Below are positions 26,066 through 34,718 of a DNA stretch of 64,000 nt, in pieces. A program made the position numbers and the translations under genes. This stretch comes from Subtercola boreus. Its GTDB lineage: Bacteria; Actinomycetota; Actinomycetes; Actinomycetales; Microbacteriaceae. The stretch covers positions 62,001-126,000 of the forward strand of contig NZ_NBXA01000003.1 in the NCBI RefSeq assembly GCF_003399625.1, read 5' to 3'. The first letter of the stretch is position 1. Each line of letters opens with the position of its first letter. The notes under the pieces were generated by a model. It was not told where the DNA came from and ran no database searches. It saw nothing but the letters and a program-made list of their open reading frames with translations.

Positions 26066-26214
26066 GTGCTTCCCTTCGCCGCTCGAAGCCTACCCGCAGC
26101 ATCCCGGTCGGGAAGCGCGCACCTGTGTCGCTTCTGCTGGTGCGCGCGCAGGTGCGGAAACGACAAACCGCGGCGCATCCGGCGTGGCCGGGGACTGGCG
26201 GGCGGGCGGGTGCG

Positions 26215-27468
26215 TCAGCGGAGCGGGGCGGTCCCGTCGTCGGCCCCCGAATCGGCGGCCTCAGCCGCACGGGCGGCGGCGCGCGCCTCGCGCGGCACTT
26301 CGAGCGGCCCGGTGAACTGCGAACCGCGGAGGGCCGCCGACGCGTCGCCGCTGAACAGCGCGTCGGGCAGCGTGTCGGTCGGCACGGCGCGCTTTCGCGG
26401 CACGTCCGACTCGAGCGGGGTCTCCGAGTGCTCGACCCGCGTGCGAGGCACGGACAGCGGCGAGACCTGCTGGATCCACCGCACGAGCTGCTCGCGCACA
26501 TAACAGCGGAGGTCGAAGAGGGTGGGCGCATCCACCGCCGTCACCAGGATGCGGATGTGCACGAAGCCGCCCACGGCATCCGTGACCTGCAGGATGGCGA
26601 CGCGGTGATCCCAGAGGTCGGTGAGTTCCACGACGCGGTGCAGTTCGTCGCGCATACCGTCCGGATCGACCCGCCAGTCGAGGTCGAAGTCGACGGAACC
26701 CATCAGCTCGGAGTTCTTGCGGGTCCAGTTCTGGAACGGTGTCGTCGTGAAATAGGTCGACGGCAGCACCATCCGCCGGTCATCCCAGAGGTGCACCACG
26801 ACGTAGGTGAGCGTGATCTCCTCGATGCGGCCCCACTCGGTCTCGACGATGACCACGTCGTCGACCCGGATCGCGTCGCTGAAGGCCAGCTGCATTCCGG
26901 CGAACACGTTGGCGAGCGTCGACTGCGCGGCGAGACCGGCCACGATCGAGATGAGCCCGGCCGACGCCAGAAGTGACGCGCCGGCGGCCGAGACACCGGG
27001 GAACGTCAAGAGGATCGCCCCGAGCCCGATGAGCACCGCCGCCACAACCGTGACGCGCCGGATGATCAGCACCTGTGTGCGGAGGCGCCGGGCATGCCGA
27101 TTGTCGGGCACATCGGTGCGGTACCGTGCGAGACCGAGATCCTCGAGGAAGATGGCGAGCGCGCAGAACAGCCAGGCACCGGAGGCGATGGTGGCGATCA
27201 GCGCGCTGTGGCTGAGGAACTCGCGCCACCACGGATCGACGTTGGTGGCCTGCAGCGCGATCCAGAGCGCAATCACCAGCAGGAACAGCCGGAAGGGCAC
27301 CCGGGCACGCCGGATCAGGTGTTTCGCCCAGTCCTTCCGGCGACTGATGCGACGGATGACAAAGGCGGTGGCAGCCGTCACGACGACCGCGGCCACGACC
27401 GCCAGCACGACGAAGAACAGGGCCTGCAGCAAGGGCGTCGACGTAAGACCTGCGAAGAATTCAGTCAT
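26215..27468 (-). CDS. Small-conductance mechanosensitive channel (MscS family)
   Basis: A 417-residue membrane protein with about four N-terminal helices and the conserved pore helix ASAGLISIVAGLAAQSTLANVFAGMQLAFSDAIRVDDVV. The beta-domain (VETEWGRIEEITLTYVVVHLWDDRRMVLPSTYF) and an alpha/beta C-terminal vestibule follow. Such channels open on hypo-osmotic shock. A disordered Ala/Arg-rich tail of about 70 residues extends beyond the core. The start is ATG 27468, with GGAG 4 bases upstream. Confidence 0.93.
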   Translation of the reverse strand: MTEFFAGLTSTPLLQALFFVVLAVVAAVVVTAATAFVIRRISRRKDWAKHLIRRARVPFRLFLLVIALWIALQATNVDPWWREFLSHSALIATIASGAWLFCALAIFLEDLGLARYRTDVPDNRHARRLRTQVLIIRRVTVVAAVLIGLGAILLTFPGVSAAGASLLASAGLISIVAGLAAQSTLANVFAGMQLAFSDAIRVDDVVIVETEWGRIEEITLTYVVVHLWDDRRMVLPSTYFTTTPFQNWTRKNSELMGSVDFDLDWRVDPDGMRDELHRVVELTDLWDHRVAILQVTDAVGGFVHIRILVTAVDAPTLFDLRCYVREQLVRWIQQVSPLSVPRTRVEHSETPLESDVPRKRAVPTDTLPDALFSGDASAALRGSQFTGPLEVPREARAAARAAEAADSGADDGTAPLR

Positions 27469-27526
27469 TCGCTCCAGCGTAGGCCGCGAGGCTGGATCCT
27501 GAATCTGAGCGCCCGAATCCGAACGC

Positions 27527-27555
27527 TTGAATCTGGTCCGACGAAGGTTTAGCGT
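27527..27555 (+). promoter_or_regulatory. Candidate promoter of the HhH protein
   Basis: TTGAAT (27527-27532), 17 bases, TAGCGT (27550-27555). The leader would be about 36 bases and includes the ribosome-binding site GGAG at 27588. Confidence 0.5.
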
Positions 27556-27597
27556 TCGACAGGTACGACAACCTCGGATCTAACAATGGAGATAGTC

Positions 27598-27804
27598 ATG
27601 GCGGGAATCGCAACGAAGTTCGACAAGGCCTACGAGACGCTGCCGGTCGAGGAGCTGGCTGGCGCCCCCGTCGCAGCCCTGGAGGGTGTCAGCGACAGTG
27701 ATGCCGAACACCTGAAGGCAGCCTTCGGCATCAAGACGGTCAAGGATCTCGGCACCAACAAGTACTTCCTCTGGGCCCAGGCCGTGGCGAAGCTCGCCGA
27801 GTAG
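27598..27804 (+). CDS. Small helix-hairpin-helix protein
   Basis: A 68-residue protein. LEGVSDSDAEHLKAAFGIKTVKDLG has the spacing of a helix-hairpin-helix DNA-binding or oligomerisation motif (LxGVxxxxAxxLxxxxGIxTVxDL), and an aromatic C-terminal helix follows. I chose ATG 27598 because GGAG lies 6 bases before it; ATG 27586 has no such site. No enzyme motif. It ends next to a convergent MFS gene. Function is unknown. Confidence 0.8.
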   Translation: MAGIATKFDKAYETLPVEELAGAPVAALEGVSDSDAEHLKAAFGIKTVKDLGTNKYFLWAQAVAKLAE

Positions 27805-27834
27805 CGCAGGGCTCGCCGCGCGCGGGCAGACGCG

Positions 27835-29055
27835 TCAGGCGGGGCCGGGCATCGCACGAGTGGATGCCCGGCCCCGCTCTCGCCGAACCGCGAGCGCCCA
27901 CACCACCAGGGCCAGCCCCACCAGCACGATCGCCTGGACGGCGACGAGCGTCATCCCACCCAGGCCGAACGCAATCGGCCCGAGGAGCGCACCCAGCGAC
28001 CCGCCCAGGAACACCGCCACCATGAACATCGTGTTCGCCTGCGCCGGCGACTGCGGGTTCGCCTGCAGCGCCCGGTTCTGGTTCGCAGACTGAGCGGCCT
28101 GGTTGCCGAGGGTCAGCACGAACATCGAGAGGCCGAACAGGATGCCCTGGCTCGAGTCGATCACGACCGTGATCACGCCCACCAGCGCGATGCCGAGTGT
28201 CACCCCCGCCACCTTCAGGGCCCCGAACCGGTCGACGAAACGGCCGGCGAAAGGGGTGGCGGCCCCCGCCGCGAGCCCGACGAGACCGAACAGGCCGGCC
28301 TGGGCGACCGTCCACCCGTAGAGCGGGCCGGTCAGGTGCAGCACCATCACCGTCCAGAACGAGTTGAACATGGCGAACGAGAAGAAGTTCGTGAGCGCCG
28401 AGTACACCAGCGGGGGGCTCTTCGTCACCAGCCGCAGGGTCGAGGCGAGCAGTGCGCCGTAGGAGGTTCCGACGCCGCTCAACTCCACGTCGGTTCGAAG
28501 CGCCCGCCTCAGAAGCGGGATGAGGAGCAGCATCAGCCCGGCGAAGATCACGGTCACCAGGCGCCAGCCGAGGGCATCCACCAGCAGGCTCGCCACGATG
28601 CGACCGCCGAAGATTCCCACCAGCAGGGCCCCGACCAACGCTGTCGTCGTCGCGCCCGAGCGCCCCGCGGGCGCCAGCCGGTTCGCCGCCGGGATGGTCA
28701 GCTGGGCGATGTTCGCGACAACGCCCACGATCAGGAACCCGATGATGACACCGGCGATGTCGGGAAGCACGCTGGTCGCCACGAGGGCCACGGCGAGCAG
28801 CACGAGTTGGATGGTGATCTGCCGACGCGGCTGGATGCGGTCGCTGAGCGGCACCAGCAGGAAGATGCCGACGGCGTAACCCACCTGCACGGCGGTCGCG
28901 GTGAAGCTCGCCACGCCGGGTGTCACTCCGAGGTCGCGCGCGATGTTCGTGAGCATCGACTGCGGCAGGTAGATCGCACTGACCGCGACGGCTGCGACGG
29001 TCGCGAGCACGAAGAGCTGCACGCTCCAACGGCGGTGTGCGGGCAGGCTCGGCAT
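27835..29055 (-). CDS. MFS transporter
   Basis: A 406-residue protein with twelve predicted helices. Motif A is visible between helices 2 and 3 (VPLSDRIQPRRQ) and again in the second half (FAGRFVDRFGALK). The layout fits drug-proton antiporters of the arabinose-efflux type. The start is ATG 29055. A perfect 15-base hairpin covers its last codons. Substrate is unknown. Confidence 0.9.
   Translation of the reverse strand: MPSLPAHRRWSVQLFVLATVAAVAVSAIYLPQSMLTNIARDLGVTPGVASFTATAVQVGYAVGIFLLVPLSDRIQPRRQITIQLVLLAVALVATSVLPDIAGVIIGFLIVGVVANIAQLTIPAANRLAPAGRSGATTTALVGALLVGIFGGRIVASLLVDALGWRLVTVIFAGLMLLLIPLLRRALRTDVELSGVGTSYGALLASTLRLVTKSPPLVYSALTNFFSFAMFNSFWTVMVLHLTGPLYGWTVAQAGLFGLVGLAAGAATPFAGRFVDRFGALKVAGVTLGIALVGVITVVIDSSQGILFGLSMFVLTLGNQAAQSANQNRALQANPQSPAQANTMFMVAVFLGGSLGALLGPIAFGLGGMTLVAVQAIVLVGLALVVWALAVRRERGRASTRAMPGPA
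27839..27877. terminator. Hairpin overlapping the MFS stop region
   Basis: Perfect 15-base arms GCGGGGCCGGGCATC and GATGCCCGGCCCCGC enclose 9 bases. It lies between the convergent HhH and MFS genes and overlaps the MFS 3' end. Confidence 0.75.
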
Positions 29056-29130
29056 CGGTCAGGTTCCGTTCAAGTGGATCACGCGGGTTCTGGATGCCCG
29101 GGGCCGGGGGGTCCCGGCGTTCCGGGCAGA

Positions 29131-29168
29131 ACGAAGGGGCCGGCGCCTCGAGGCACCGACCCCTTCGT
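29131..29168. terminator. Hairpin terminator after the catalase gene
   Basis: ACGAAGGGG pairs with CCCCTTCGT around a GC-rich loop that itself pairs in part. It lies 41 bases beyond the catalase stop on the minus strand. Confidence 0.75.
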
Positions 29169-29208
29169 CACGTCGTACGACTGACGTTACCCCTCACGGG
29201 GCGCGCCG

Positions 29209-30753
29209 TCAGACCTTCAGCGCGACATCCGCCTCGGCTTCGCGGTTGATCCCCGCGGCGTTCGGCGGAGCCACATCGGGGTCGATTCCGCTGTCGGCTG
29301 CCGCGGCATCCAGGGCAGCCTCGACGCGGTCGCCGAGCGTCTGGTCGACGTTTCGCCAGTACTGCAGGGCGCGAGCCTTGATCTCCGGGATCGTGACCTG
29401 CCCCACGTGGCCGGCGATGTTGTCCACGAGGCGGTCCCGCGCAGCGTCGTCGAGCACCTCGCGCACGAGGGTTCCGGCCTGGCCGAAGTCGTCGTCCTCC
29501 GGGTGCAGGGTGGCCGCGGTCCGCTGCAGCTCACCGTCGTTCTGCCACCCGGCACTGTCGGCCGCAGCATCCGCAGACGCAGCAGGGCCGCCCATCGAGT
29601 TCGGGGCGTAGACCGGCGTCGACGGCGCATTGAAGGAGTAGCGCGCTGCGCCGTCCTTCGAGTACGAGTTGACGGGGGCCGCGTGCGGGGAATTGACCGG
29701 CAGCTGGGCGTGGTTCGTGCCGACACGGTAGCGGTGGGCATCCGCGTAGCTGAAGATGCGGGCGAGCAGCATCTTGTCGGGGCTGGCCGCGATTCCGGGA
29801 ACGAAGTTCGAGGGGGCGAAGGTGGCCTGCTCGATCTCGGCGAAGTAGTTCTCCGGGTTGCGGTTCAGCGTGAGGGTTCCGACGCGGTGCAGCGGATAGT
29901 CGCTGTGCGGCCAGACCTTCGTGAGGTCGAACGGGTTGAACCGGTAGGTCGCCGCCTCGGCGTACGGCATGATCTGCACCGAGAGGGTCCAGCTCGGGAA
30001 CTCCTCGCGGTCGATGGCCTCACCGAGGTCGCGGATGTGGAAGTCGGCGTCCTCACCGGCGATCTGGTTGGCATCTGCCTGGCTCAGGATCTCGATGCCC
30101 TGGTTGGTCTTGAAGTGGTACTTCACCCAGAAGCGCTCCCCCGCGGCGTTGATCCACTGGTAGGTGTGCGAACCGAAACCGTCCATGTGGCGCCAGGACT
30201 TGGGCAGCCCACGGTCACCCATCAGCCAGGTGACCTGGTGGGCGCTCTCGGGGCTCAGCGACCAGAAGTCCCACTGCATGTCGTTGTTGCGGAGGTGGCT
30301 GCCCGGCAGGCGCTTCTGCGAGTGGATGAAGTCGGGGAACTTGATGCCATCACGGATGAAGAACACCGGGGTGTTGTTGCCCACGAGGTCGTAGTTGCCC
30401 TCGGTGGTGTAGAACTTCAGCGCGAAGCCGCGGGGGTCGCGCCACGTGTCGGGGCTGCCCTGCTCGCCGGCGACGGTGGAGAAGCGGGCGAGCGCCTCGG
30501 TGGTGGTGTCGGGCTGGAAGAGCGCGGCACGGGTGTAGGCCGACACGTCGTCGGTGATCTCGAGCGTGCCGAACGCGCCGCCGCCCTTCGCGTGCACAAT
30601 GCGCTCGGGGACCTTCTCGCGGTTGAACTGGGCGAGCTTCTCTACGAGGTAGTGATCGTGCAGGGGGATGACGCCGTCGGCGCCGACACTCTGCGAGTGG
30701 TCGTCGCTCGCGACGGGTGCGCCGGATTCTGTGGTGGTCACGTAGTCGGTCAT
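29209..30753 (-). CDS. katA: Monofunctional haem catalase
   Basis: A 514-residue clade-type catalase that splits hydrogen peroxide. The distal His54 sits in [12 protein letters not shown], Asn127 in [10 protein letters not shown], and the proximal haem Tyr336 in [14 protein letters not shown]. The length matches small-subunit catalases. The start is ATG 30753, with AAGGAG 6 bases upstream. It follows the fur-like gene by 10 bases, so the two are co-transcribed, as in the catR-catA and furA-kat arrangements of other actinobacteria. Induction by peroxide through that regulator is inferred. Confidence 0.95.
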   Translation of the reverse strand: MTDYVTTTESGAPVASDDHSQSVGADGVIPLHDHYLVEKLAQFNREKVPERIVHAKGGGAFGTLEITDDVSAYTRAALFQPDTTTEALARFSTVAGEQGSPDTWRDPRGFALKFYTTEGNYDLVGNNTPVFFIRDGIKFPDFIHSQKRLPGSHLRNNDMQWDFWSLSPESAHQVTWLMGDRGLPKSWRHMDGFGSHTYQWINAAGERFWVKYHFKTNQGIEILSQADANQIAGEDADFHIRDLGEAIDREEFPSWTLSVQIMPYAEAATYRFNPFDLTKVWPHSDYPLHRVGTLTLNRNPENYFAEIEQATFAPSNFVPGIAASPDKMLLARIFSYADAHRYRVGTNHAQLPVNSPHAAPVNSYSKDGAARYSFNAPSTPVYAPNSMGGPAASADAAADSAGWQNDGELQRTAATLHPEDDDFGQAGTLVREVLDDAARDRLVDNIAGHVGQVTIPEIKARALQYWRNVDQTLGDRVEAALDAAAADSGIDPDVAPPNAAGINREAEADVALKV

Positions 30754-30763
30754 GGGTGCTCCT

Positions 30764-31270
30764 TCAGTTTCGTGGGGAGGGGATGGTGTGGTGGATGGCG
30801 GTCTCATGGATGGCGGGGTGGTGTTCGGCGGGCTGGTGCTCGGCGGCCTGGCGCTCGGCGGCCTGGCACGCTGCGCAGAGCCCCCAGTAGGTGACCTCGG
30901 CGGTGGCGATTGCGAATCCGCCGGCGTCGGACGGCTCGAGGCACGGTGCCTGGCCGACGGCGCAGTCGATGTCCTCTACTGCGCCGCAGCCGGTGCAGAT
31001 CGCGTGGTGGTGGTTGTCGCCGATGCGGCGTTCGTAGAGCGCAGGCGAACCGGCAGGCTCGATGCGGCGGAGGAGTCCAGCCTCCGTGAGCGCAGCGAGC
31101 ACGACGTAGACCGACTGCACGGTGATGCCCGGCTGGCTGACCTGCACACGGCGATGGATGGCATCCGTGTCGGCGTGCGGCATGTCTTCAAGCGCCTGCA
31201 GCACGGCCACGCGCTGGGTCGTGACACGCAGGCCGGAGCGGCGGATGCTGTCAACGGGTTCGGGGGTCAC
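30764..31270 (-). CDS. Fur-family regulator (CatR/FurA-like) with His-rich tail
   Basis: A 168-residue metalloregulator. A winged helix ([26 protein letters not shown], then [26 protein letters not shown]) precedes the dimer domain with [16 protein letters not shown] and WGLCAAC, two CxxC pairs for structural zinc. The last ~30 residues are unusual: [19 protein letters not shown] carries many His. The start GTG 31270 is chosen by alignment to the HTH; the ribosome-binding site is weak. It precedes katA by 10 bases, so it probably represses katA and itself until oxidised by peroxide. Confidence 0.9.
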   Translation of the reverse strand: MTPEPVDSIRRSGLRVTTQRVAVLQALEDMPHADTDAIHRRVQVSQPGITVQSVYVVLAALTEAGLLRRIEPAGSPALYERRIGDNHHHAICTGCGAVEDIDCAVGQAPCLEPSDAGGFAIATAEVTYWGLCAACQAAERQAAEHQPAEHHPAIHETAIHHTIPSPRN

Positions 31271-31290
31271 GTCATCCAGTGTGGCACTTG

Positions 31291-31307
31291 TTGTGAGTAA
31301 TTCATAA
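31291..31307. promoter_or_regulatory. Candidate Fur/PerR-type box
   Basis: TTGTGAGTAATTCATAA is an AT-rich imperfect palindrome (TTGTGA/TCATAA arms, one mismatch) 21 bases upstream of the regulator start. AT-rich dyads of this kind are usual Fur-family targets. Confidence 0.45.
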
Positions 31308-31415
31308 GAGGGATCGCCTGTGAGTCGGCCGCGGTGGAGGAAGATCGTTCGCGGCCGGGCACCCCGGTCATCCATCCGGCAGCGCCCTCGCCGGGCGATC
31401 GGGCCTCTGCCCGCG

Positions 31416-31421
31416 TAGAAT
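31416..31421 (+). promoter_or_regulatory. -10 box of purS-purQ
   Basis: TAGAAT, identical to the boxes before purDC and purL. The expected start lies near 31428 and leaves about 32 bases of leader with TAGGAG at 31448-31453. Confidence 0.55.
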
Positions 31422-31459
31422 GGATGGCGATCCGCCCGCCCCGTTCGTAGGAGTCCCTG

Positions 31460-31828
31460 GTGCCCACAATCGTCGTAGAGGTCATGCCCAAAGCCGAGCT
31501 GCTCGACCCGCAGGGCAAGGCCGTCGCCGGCGCGCTGTCCCGCCAGGGTCGTTCAGAGATCACCGGCGTGCGCGTCGGCAAACGTTTCGAGATCGAGGTC
31601 GCCGGCCCCGCCGACGATGCGATCCTCGCCGAAGTGGCCGCGCTGGCGGATGAACTGCTCGCCAACCTCGTGATCGAAGACGTGATCAGCGTGCACTTCG
31701 CCGGCGCCGACGGGTTCGGGCTCGATGCGGCGGCCGACTTCGCCTCGGGCAACGTCACGACCGATACGTCGTTCGACGAGGCGTCGACGCCTGAGGCGCA
31801 GGCCGAGATCCGCGAGGGCCTGTCCTGA
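31460..31828 (+). CDS. purS: FGAM synthase subunit PurS
   Basis: A 122-residue protein that tethers the PurQ glutaminase to Pur[34 protein letters not shown] and [14 protein letters not shown] match the small dimeric PurS fold. A C-terminal extension of about 40 residues ([12 protein letters not shown] onward) exceeds the usual ~80-residue length. The start is GTG 31460, with TAGGAG 6 bases upstream. Its stop TGA overlaps the purQ ATG by one base. Confidence 0.93.
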   Translation: MPTIVVEVMPKAELLDPQGKAVAGALSRQGRSEITGVRVGKRFEIEVAGPADDAILAEVAALADELLANLVIEDVISVHFAGADGFGLDAAADFASGNVTTDTSFDEASTPEAQAEIREGLS

Positions 31829-32691
31829 TGGGCGTTGCCTCGGGCGCCCCGCGCGTCGGTGTCGTCACCTTCCCCGGTTCGCTGGATGACCGCGACGCCG
31901 CCCGCGCCGTGCGCCTGGTCGGAGCGACCGCTGTGCCGCTCTGGCACGGAACGCACGACCTCGAGGGCGTCGACGCGATCATCCTGCCGGGCGGTTTCAG
32001 CTACGGCGACTATCTGCGGGCCGGCGCGATCGCGTCCCTGTCGCCCATCATGGCCGAGGTCGTGACGGCCGCGGAGGCCGGGATGCCCGTGCTCGGCATC
32101 TGCAACGGATTCCAGATGCTGACCGAGGCGCACCTGCTACCCGGCGGGCTGATCCGCAACGACCACGGGAACTTCATCTGCCGCGACCAGCGGTTGCGCG
32201 TCGAGAACACGTCGACGGCGTGGACGTCGGGGTATGCGGCCGCGGCGCGCGACCGCGCGGCCCTGGCCGGCACGGGTGATGGGCCTGGCGGGTCTGGCGC
32301 AGCTGGCGGGCCTGGCGCATCCGGCACGGCTGGCCGGTCTGGTACAGCATCGGCGACCGGCGATTTCGCGTCGTCCGCTGCATCCGGGGCGCCCGAGATC
32401 ACCATTCCGCTGAAGAACGGTGAAGGCGGCTACATCGCCTCGGCCGAGACCATCGCGCGGCTGGAGGGCGAAGGCCTCGTGGCCTTCCGTTACCTCGACG
32501 TGAACCCGAACGGATCGATGAACGACATCGCGGGCGTCACGAACGCCCGCGGCAACGTGGTCGGCCTGATGCCGCACCCCGAGCACGCCGTCGAGCCCGG
32601 CTTCGGCCCCGACACCGCCCTCGCCATGCGTTCCGGCATCGATGGCCTCCCCCTCTTCGCCTCCCTCCTAGCGTCCCTCCTCCCCGCCTGA
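31828..32691 (+). CDS. purQ: FGAM synthase glutaminase subunit PurQ with a low-complexity insertion
   Basis: A 287-residue class I glutamine amidotransferase. Catalytic Cys92 (LGICNGFQM), His250 and Glu252 ([10 protein letters not shown]) are present. It makes ammonia for conversion of FGAR to FGAM together with PurL and PurS. Residues ~137-189 are a Gly/Ala/Ser-rich insertion not found in ordinary ~225-residue PurQ. It lies between WTSGY and [13 protein letters not shown] and is encoded partly by 9-base repeats. The reading frame is intact. It is coupled to purS and followed by hairpin repeat copy B. Confidence 0.93.
   Translation: MGVASGAPRVGVVTFPGSLDDRDAARAVRLVGATAVPLWHGTHDLEGVDAIILPGGFSYGDYLRAGAIASLSPIMAEVVTAAEAGMPVLGICNGFQMLTEAHLLPGGLIRNDHGNFICRDQRLRVENTSTAWTSGYAAAARDRAALAGTGDGPGGSGAAGGPGASGTAGRSGTASATGDFASSAASGAPEITIPLKNGEGGYIASAETIARLEGEGLVAFRYLDVNPNGSMNDIAGVTNARGNVVGLMPHPEHAVEPGFGPDTALAMRSGIDGLPLFASLLASLLPA
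32280..32345. repeat. 9-bp repeats encoding the PurQ insertion
   Basis: About seven imperfect 9-base units (such as CTGGCGGGT, CTGGCGCAG, CTGGCGGGC, CTGGCGCAT, CTGGCCGGT) lie in frame in purQ. Changes in unit number add or remove three codons each. Confidence 0.7.
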
Positions 32692-32728
32692 CCCCCGTCC
32701 CCCTCCCCCTCCCCTCCCCCACCACCTA

Positions 32729-32788
32729 ATCGAGTGGGCAGTTCGGGCCCTGAAAATCAGTTCTGGGGGCCGAAACTGCCCACTCGAT
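32729..32788. repeat. Interspersed hairpin repeat, copy B
   Basis: Left arm ATCGAGTGGGCAGTT then CGGGCCC; the right arm ends AACTGCCCACTCGAT. The outer 15 bases pair perfectly, with about 15 bases of loop. It lies 37 bases after purQ and 65 bases before the DUF559 gene. Confidence 0.85.
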
Positions 32789-32853
32789 CGAAGGGCTTTC
32801 GGGCCTGTGGATAACTCGGGACGCAGTTCGGCGGATTTTGCCATCATTGCCGG

Positions 32854-33798
32854 ATGTCACGTCCACATCAGCTGCCCGCCGAATTCGCTCTCCGACCGTT
32901 CTCCGTGCGCGCAGCCGAAGCGAGCGGGGTCGGAAAGCGTCGGCTCGACGGCGGCGACCTGGCCGCCCCGTACCGCGGCGTGCGGATGCGATCGGCGAAG
33001 ATCGAGTCGGCGGTGGAGCAGGCCGCCGCATACGCGCCCCGACTCGCAGCCGACCAGTTCTTCAGCCACACCACCGCCGCACGCCTGTGGCAGCTGCCTC
33101 TGCCGCGCAGGTTCTCGGCAGACGACACCATCCACGTCGCCACAGCGAACCGCGTCAACCGGGTGCGGGCGACGGGGGTGACCGCGCACCGGCTCTGCCC
33201 TCCGACCCATCGGGTGGTGCTACTGGGGCGAGCCAGGGCGAGCGACGCCGTGAGCACGTGGCTGCAGCTGGCGAGCATCCTGAGCATCGACGATCTCGTG
33301 GCCGTCGGTGACGCACTTGTACTCGTACCGGTCTATCCAGACACGCACGCGCCAGCTCTCCGACCGTATGCCTTGCCGGAAGAATTGCGAAGTCGCGTGG
33401 GCGCATTCCGCGGGCCCGGCAAACAGAAGCTCGTGGCAGCGCTCGAGCTCGTGCGGCTGGGGTGCGAATCACCCAAGGAGACGCTGCTGCGCCTGTTGAT
33501 CATCCGGAGCGGGATGCCCGAGCCAGCCATCAACGTTCTGATCCACGGCACTCGGTCGTCGTTTGTACCGCGCGTCGATCTCGTCTATCTCACGTGGAAG
33601 GTGATCGTCGAGTACGACGGGCAGCAACATCGTGAGGATTCGGAGCTGTACGAACGGGATCAACAGCGCGCGGCTGACCTGCGCGCAGCCGGCTTCACGC
33701 TGGTCACCGTGCGAAAGGCGGGACTGACCCGCGCCGGTCGGCATCGCACGGTGACGGAGATCCGTGACGCCCTCATCGCGGCTGGCTGGAGAGCCTGA
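32854..33798 (+). CDS. DUF559-type endonuclease-fold protein (AbiEi-like N-terminus)
   Basis: A 314-residue protein of a type common in actinobacteria. The N-terminal part (RPFSVRAAEASGVGKRRL, DLAAPYRGVRM, FFSHTTAARLWQLPLP) resembles AbiEi-like winged-helix antitoxins. The C-terminal part is a DUF559/Vsr-like nuclease fold: PRVDLVYLTWKVIVEYDGQQH holds the Asp and Glu of a PD-(D/E)xK site, followed by RDQQRAADLRAAGFTLVTVRK. Start ATG 32854 lacks a clear ribosome-binding site. Hairpin copies B and C flank it. Its role is unknown; a DNA-repair or defence nuclease is possible. Confidence 0.8.
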   Translation: MSRPHQLPAEFALRPFSVRAAEASGVGKRRLDGGDLAAPYRGVRMRSAKIESAVEQAAAYAPRLAADQFFSHTTAARLWQLPLPRRFSADDTIHVATANRVNRVRATGVTAHRLCPPTHRVVLLGRARASDAVSTWLQLASILSIDDLVAVGDALVLVPVYPDTHAPALRPYALPEELRSRVGAFRGPGKQKLVAALELVRLGCESPKETLLRLLIIRSGMPEPAINVLIHGTRSSFVPRVDLVYLTWKVIVEYDGQQHREDSELYERDQQRAADLRAAGFTLVTVRKAGLTRAGRHRTVTEIRDALIAAGWRA

Positions 33799-33811
33799 GC
33801 ACCGCACCAGG

Positions 33812-33871
33812 ATCGATGGGGCAGTTCGGGCCCTCGATTCTGCGCCTGAGGGCCCGAACTGCCCCTTCGAT
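33812..33871. repeat. Interspersed hairpin repeat, copy C
   Basis: Arms ATCGATGGGGCAGTTCGGG(CCCT) and the matching (AGGG)CCCGAACTGCCCCTTCGAT agree at 22 of 23 positions. Relative to copies B and D, one arm base changed from T to G with its partner from A to C, so the pair is kept. Confidence 0.85.
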
Positions 33872-33944
33872 TGAGCGCGACGGGCGGGGCGGGGCGGGAC
33901 GGGGCGGGAGAGCGGGCGGGGGGCGGAGGCGGCGGGCGCGCGGG

Positions 33945-34562
33945 TCAGGGGGACTCGTGCACGCAGCCGGGCGGCTCGGAGTTGCCGCTGATGGTGAAGT
34001 CCTCGCAGGTGAGGAAGCGGGATTCGTTGGCGCCGAGCGCGAACGAGGCGATCGCCACGACCGCGACGGTCGCCAGCACGAGCATCTTGCCCCTCTGCGG
34101 AACCGTCTCGCTGATCTCCGGCCAGGCGAGGCGAGCGAGCGCCCAGACCATGAACGGAACTCCGAGCAGCACCACGAGAACCCCGACTACGGCGACGATC
34201 GCGACCCCGAGGTTCTCGGACTCGTTCGGCACCGCAAGCGAGAGCACCAACCAGAGGCTGGGGAGCAGGAGTGTGAGCGAGGTCCAGCCGAGGCGGCGGC
34301 GCGCAGCGGGCACGAGCATCGCCAGCACGAAACCCGCCGAGGCTGCAGCCCAGACGGAGAGCAGGGTGTCGAAGAAGATCTCCCCCCACGCTCCGAGCGT
34401 GAACGCGGGCCACCAGACGGCGACGCTCATGCCGACGACGATCACCCCCAACTGCTGGAACGGGAGCGCCGCACGACGGGAGGGCAAGGGGGCGGCGGAT
34501 GGTTCCGGCCCAGGCGCGAGCGGATCCGATCCTGCTGCCGGAAGAGCCTCGTCGTCGCCCAC
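33945..34562 (-). CDS. Small polytopic membrane protein
   Basis: A 205-residue protein with about five helices (LGVIVVGMSVAVWWPAF, TLLSVWAAASAGFVLAMLV, LTLLLPSLWLVLSLAV, GVAIVAVVGVLVVLLGVPFMV, MLVLATVAVVAIASFALG). The tail FLTCEDFTISGNSEPPGCVHE has two Cys that could form a disulfide outside the membrane. The start GTG 34562 is tentative, because the frame stays open far upstream, antisense to purL. It is convergent with the DUF559 gene and divergent from purL. No family recognised. Confidence 0.65.
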   Translation of the reverse strand: MGDDEALPAAGSDPLAPGPEPSAAPLPSRRAALPFQQLGVIVVGMSVAVWWPAFTLGAWGEIFFDTLLSVWAAASAGFVLAMLVPAARRRLGWTSLTLLLPSLWLVLSLAVPNESENLGVAIVAVVGVLVVLLGVPFMVWALARLAWPEISETVPQRGKMLVLATVAVVAIASFALGANESRFLTCEDFTISGNSEPPGCVHESP

Positions 34563-34673
34563 GCCGCCACGGTACCACCGCGGAGCGAACCGGGGTCGCG
34601 CTGCGGAGAGTCCTGGGGCGGGCAACGCACGTCCGGTCCGCCCCACCCCCGCCCGCGCCTCGCGTCGCACCGG

Positions 34674-34679
34674 TAGAAT
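34674..34679 (+). promoter_or_regulatory. -10 box of purL
   Basis: TAGAAT lies 39 bases before the purL start. A ribosome-binding site AAGGAG (34704-34709) follows, so purL, unlike purDC, has a leader of about 33 bases. Confidence 0.55.
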
Positions 34680-34718
34680 TGGCGCGCCTGCCCACGCCCC
34701 CCGAAGGAGCCCCTCCGC

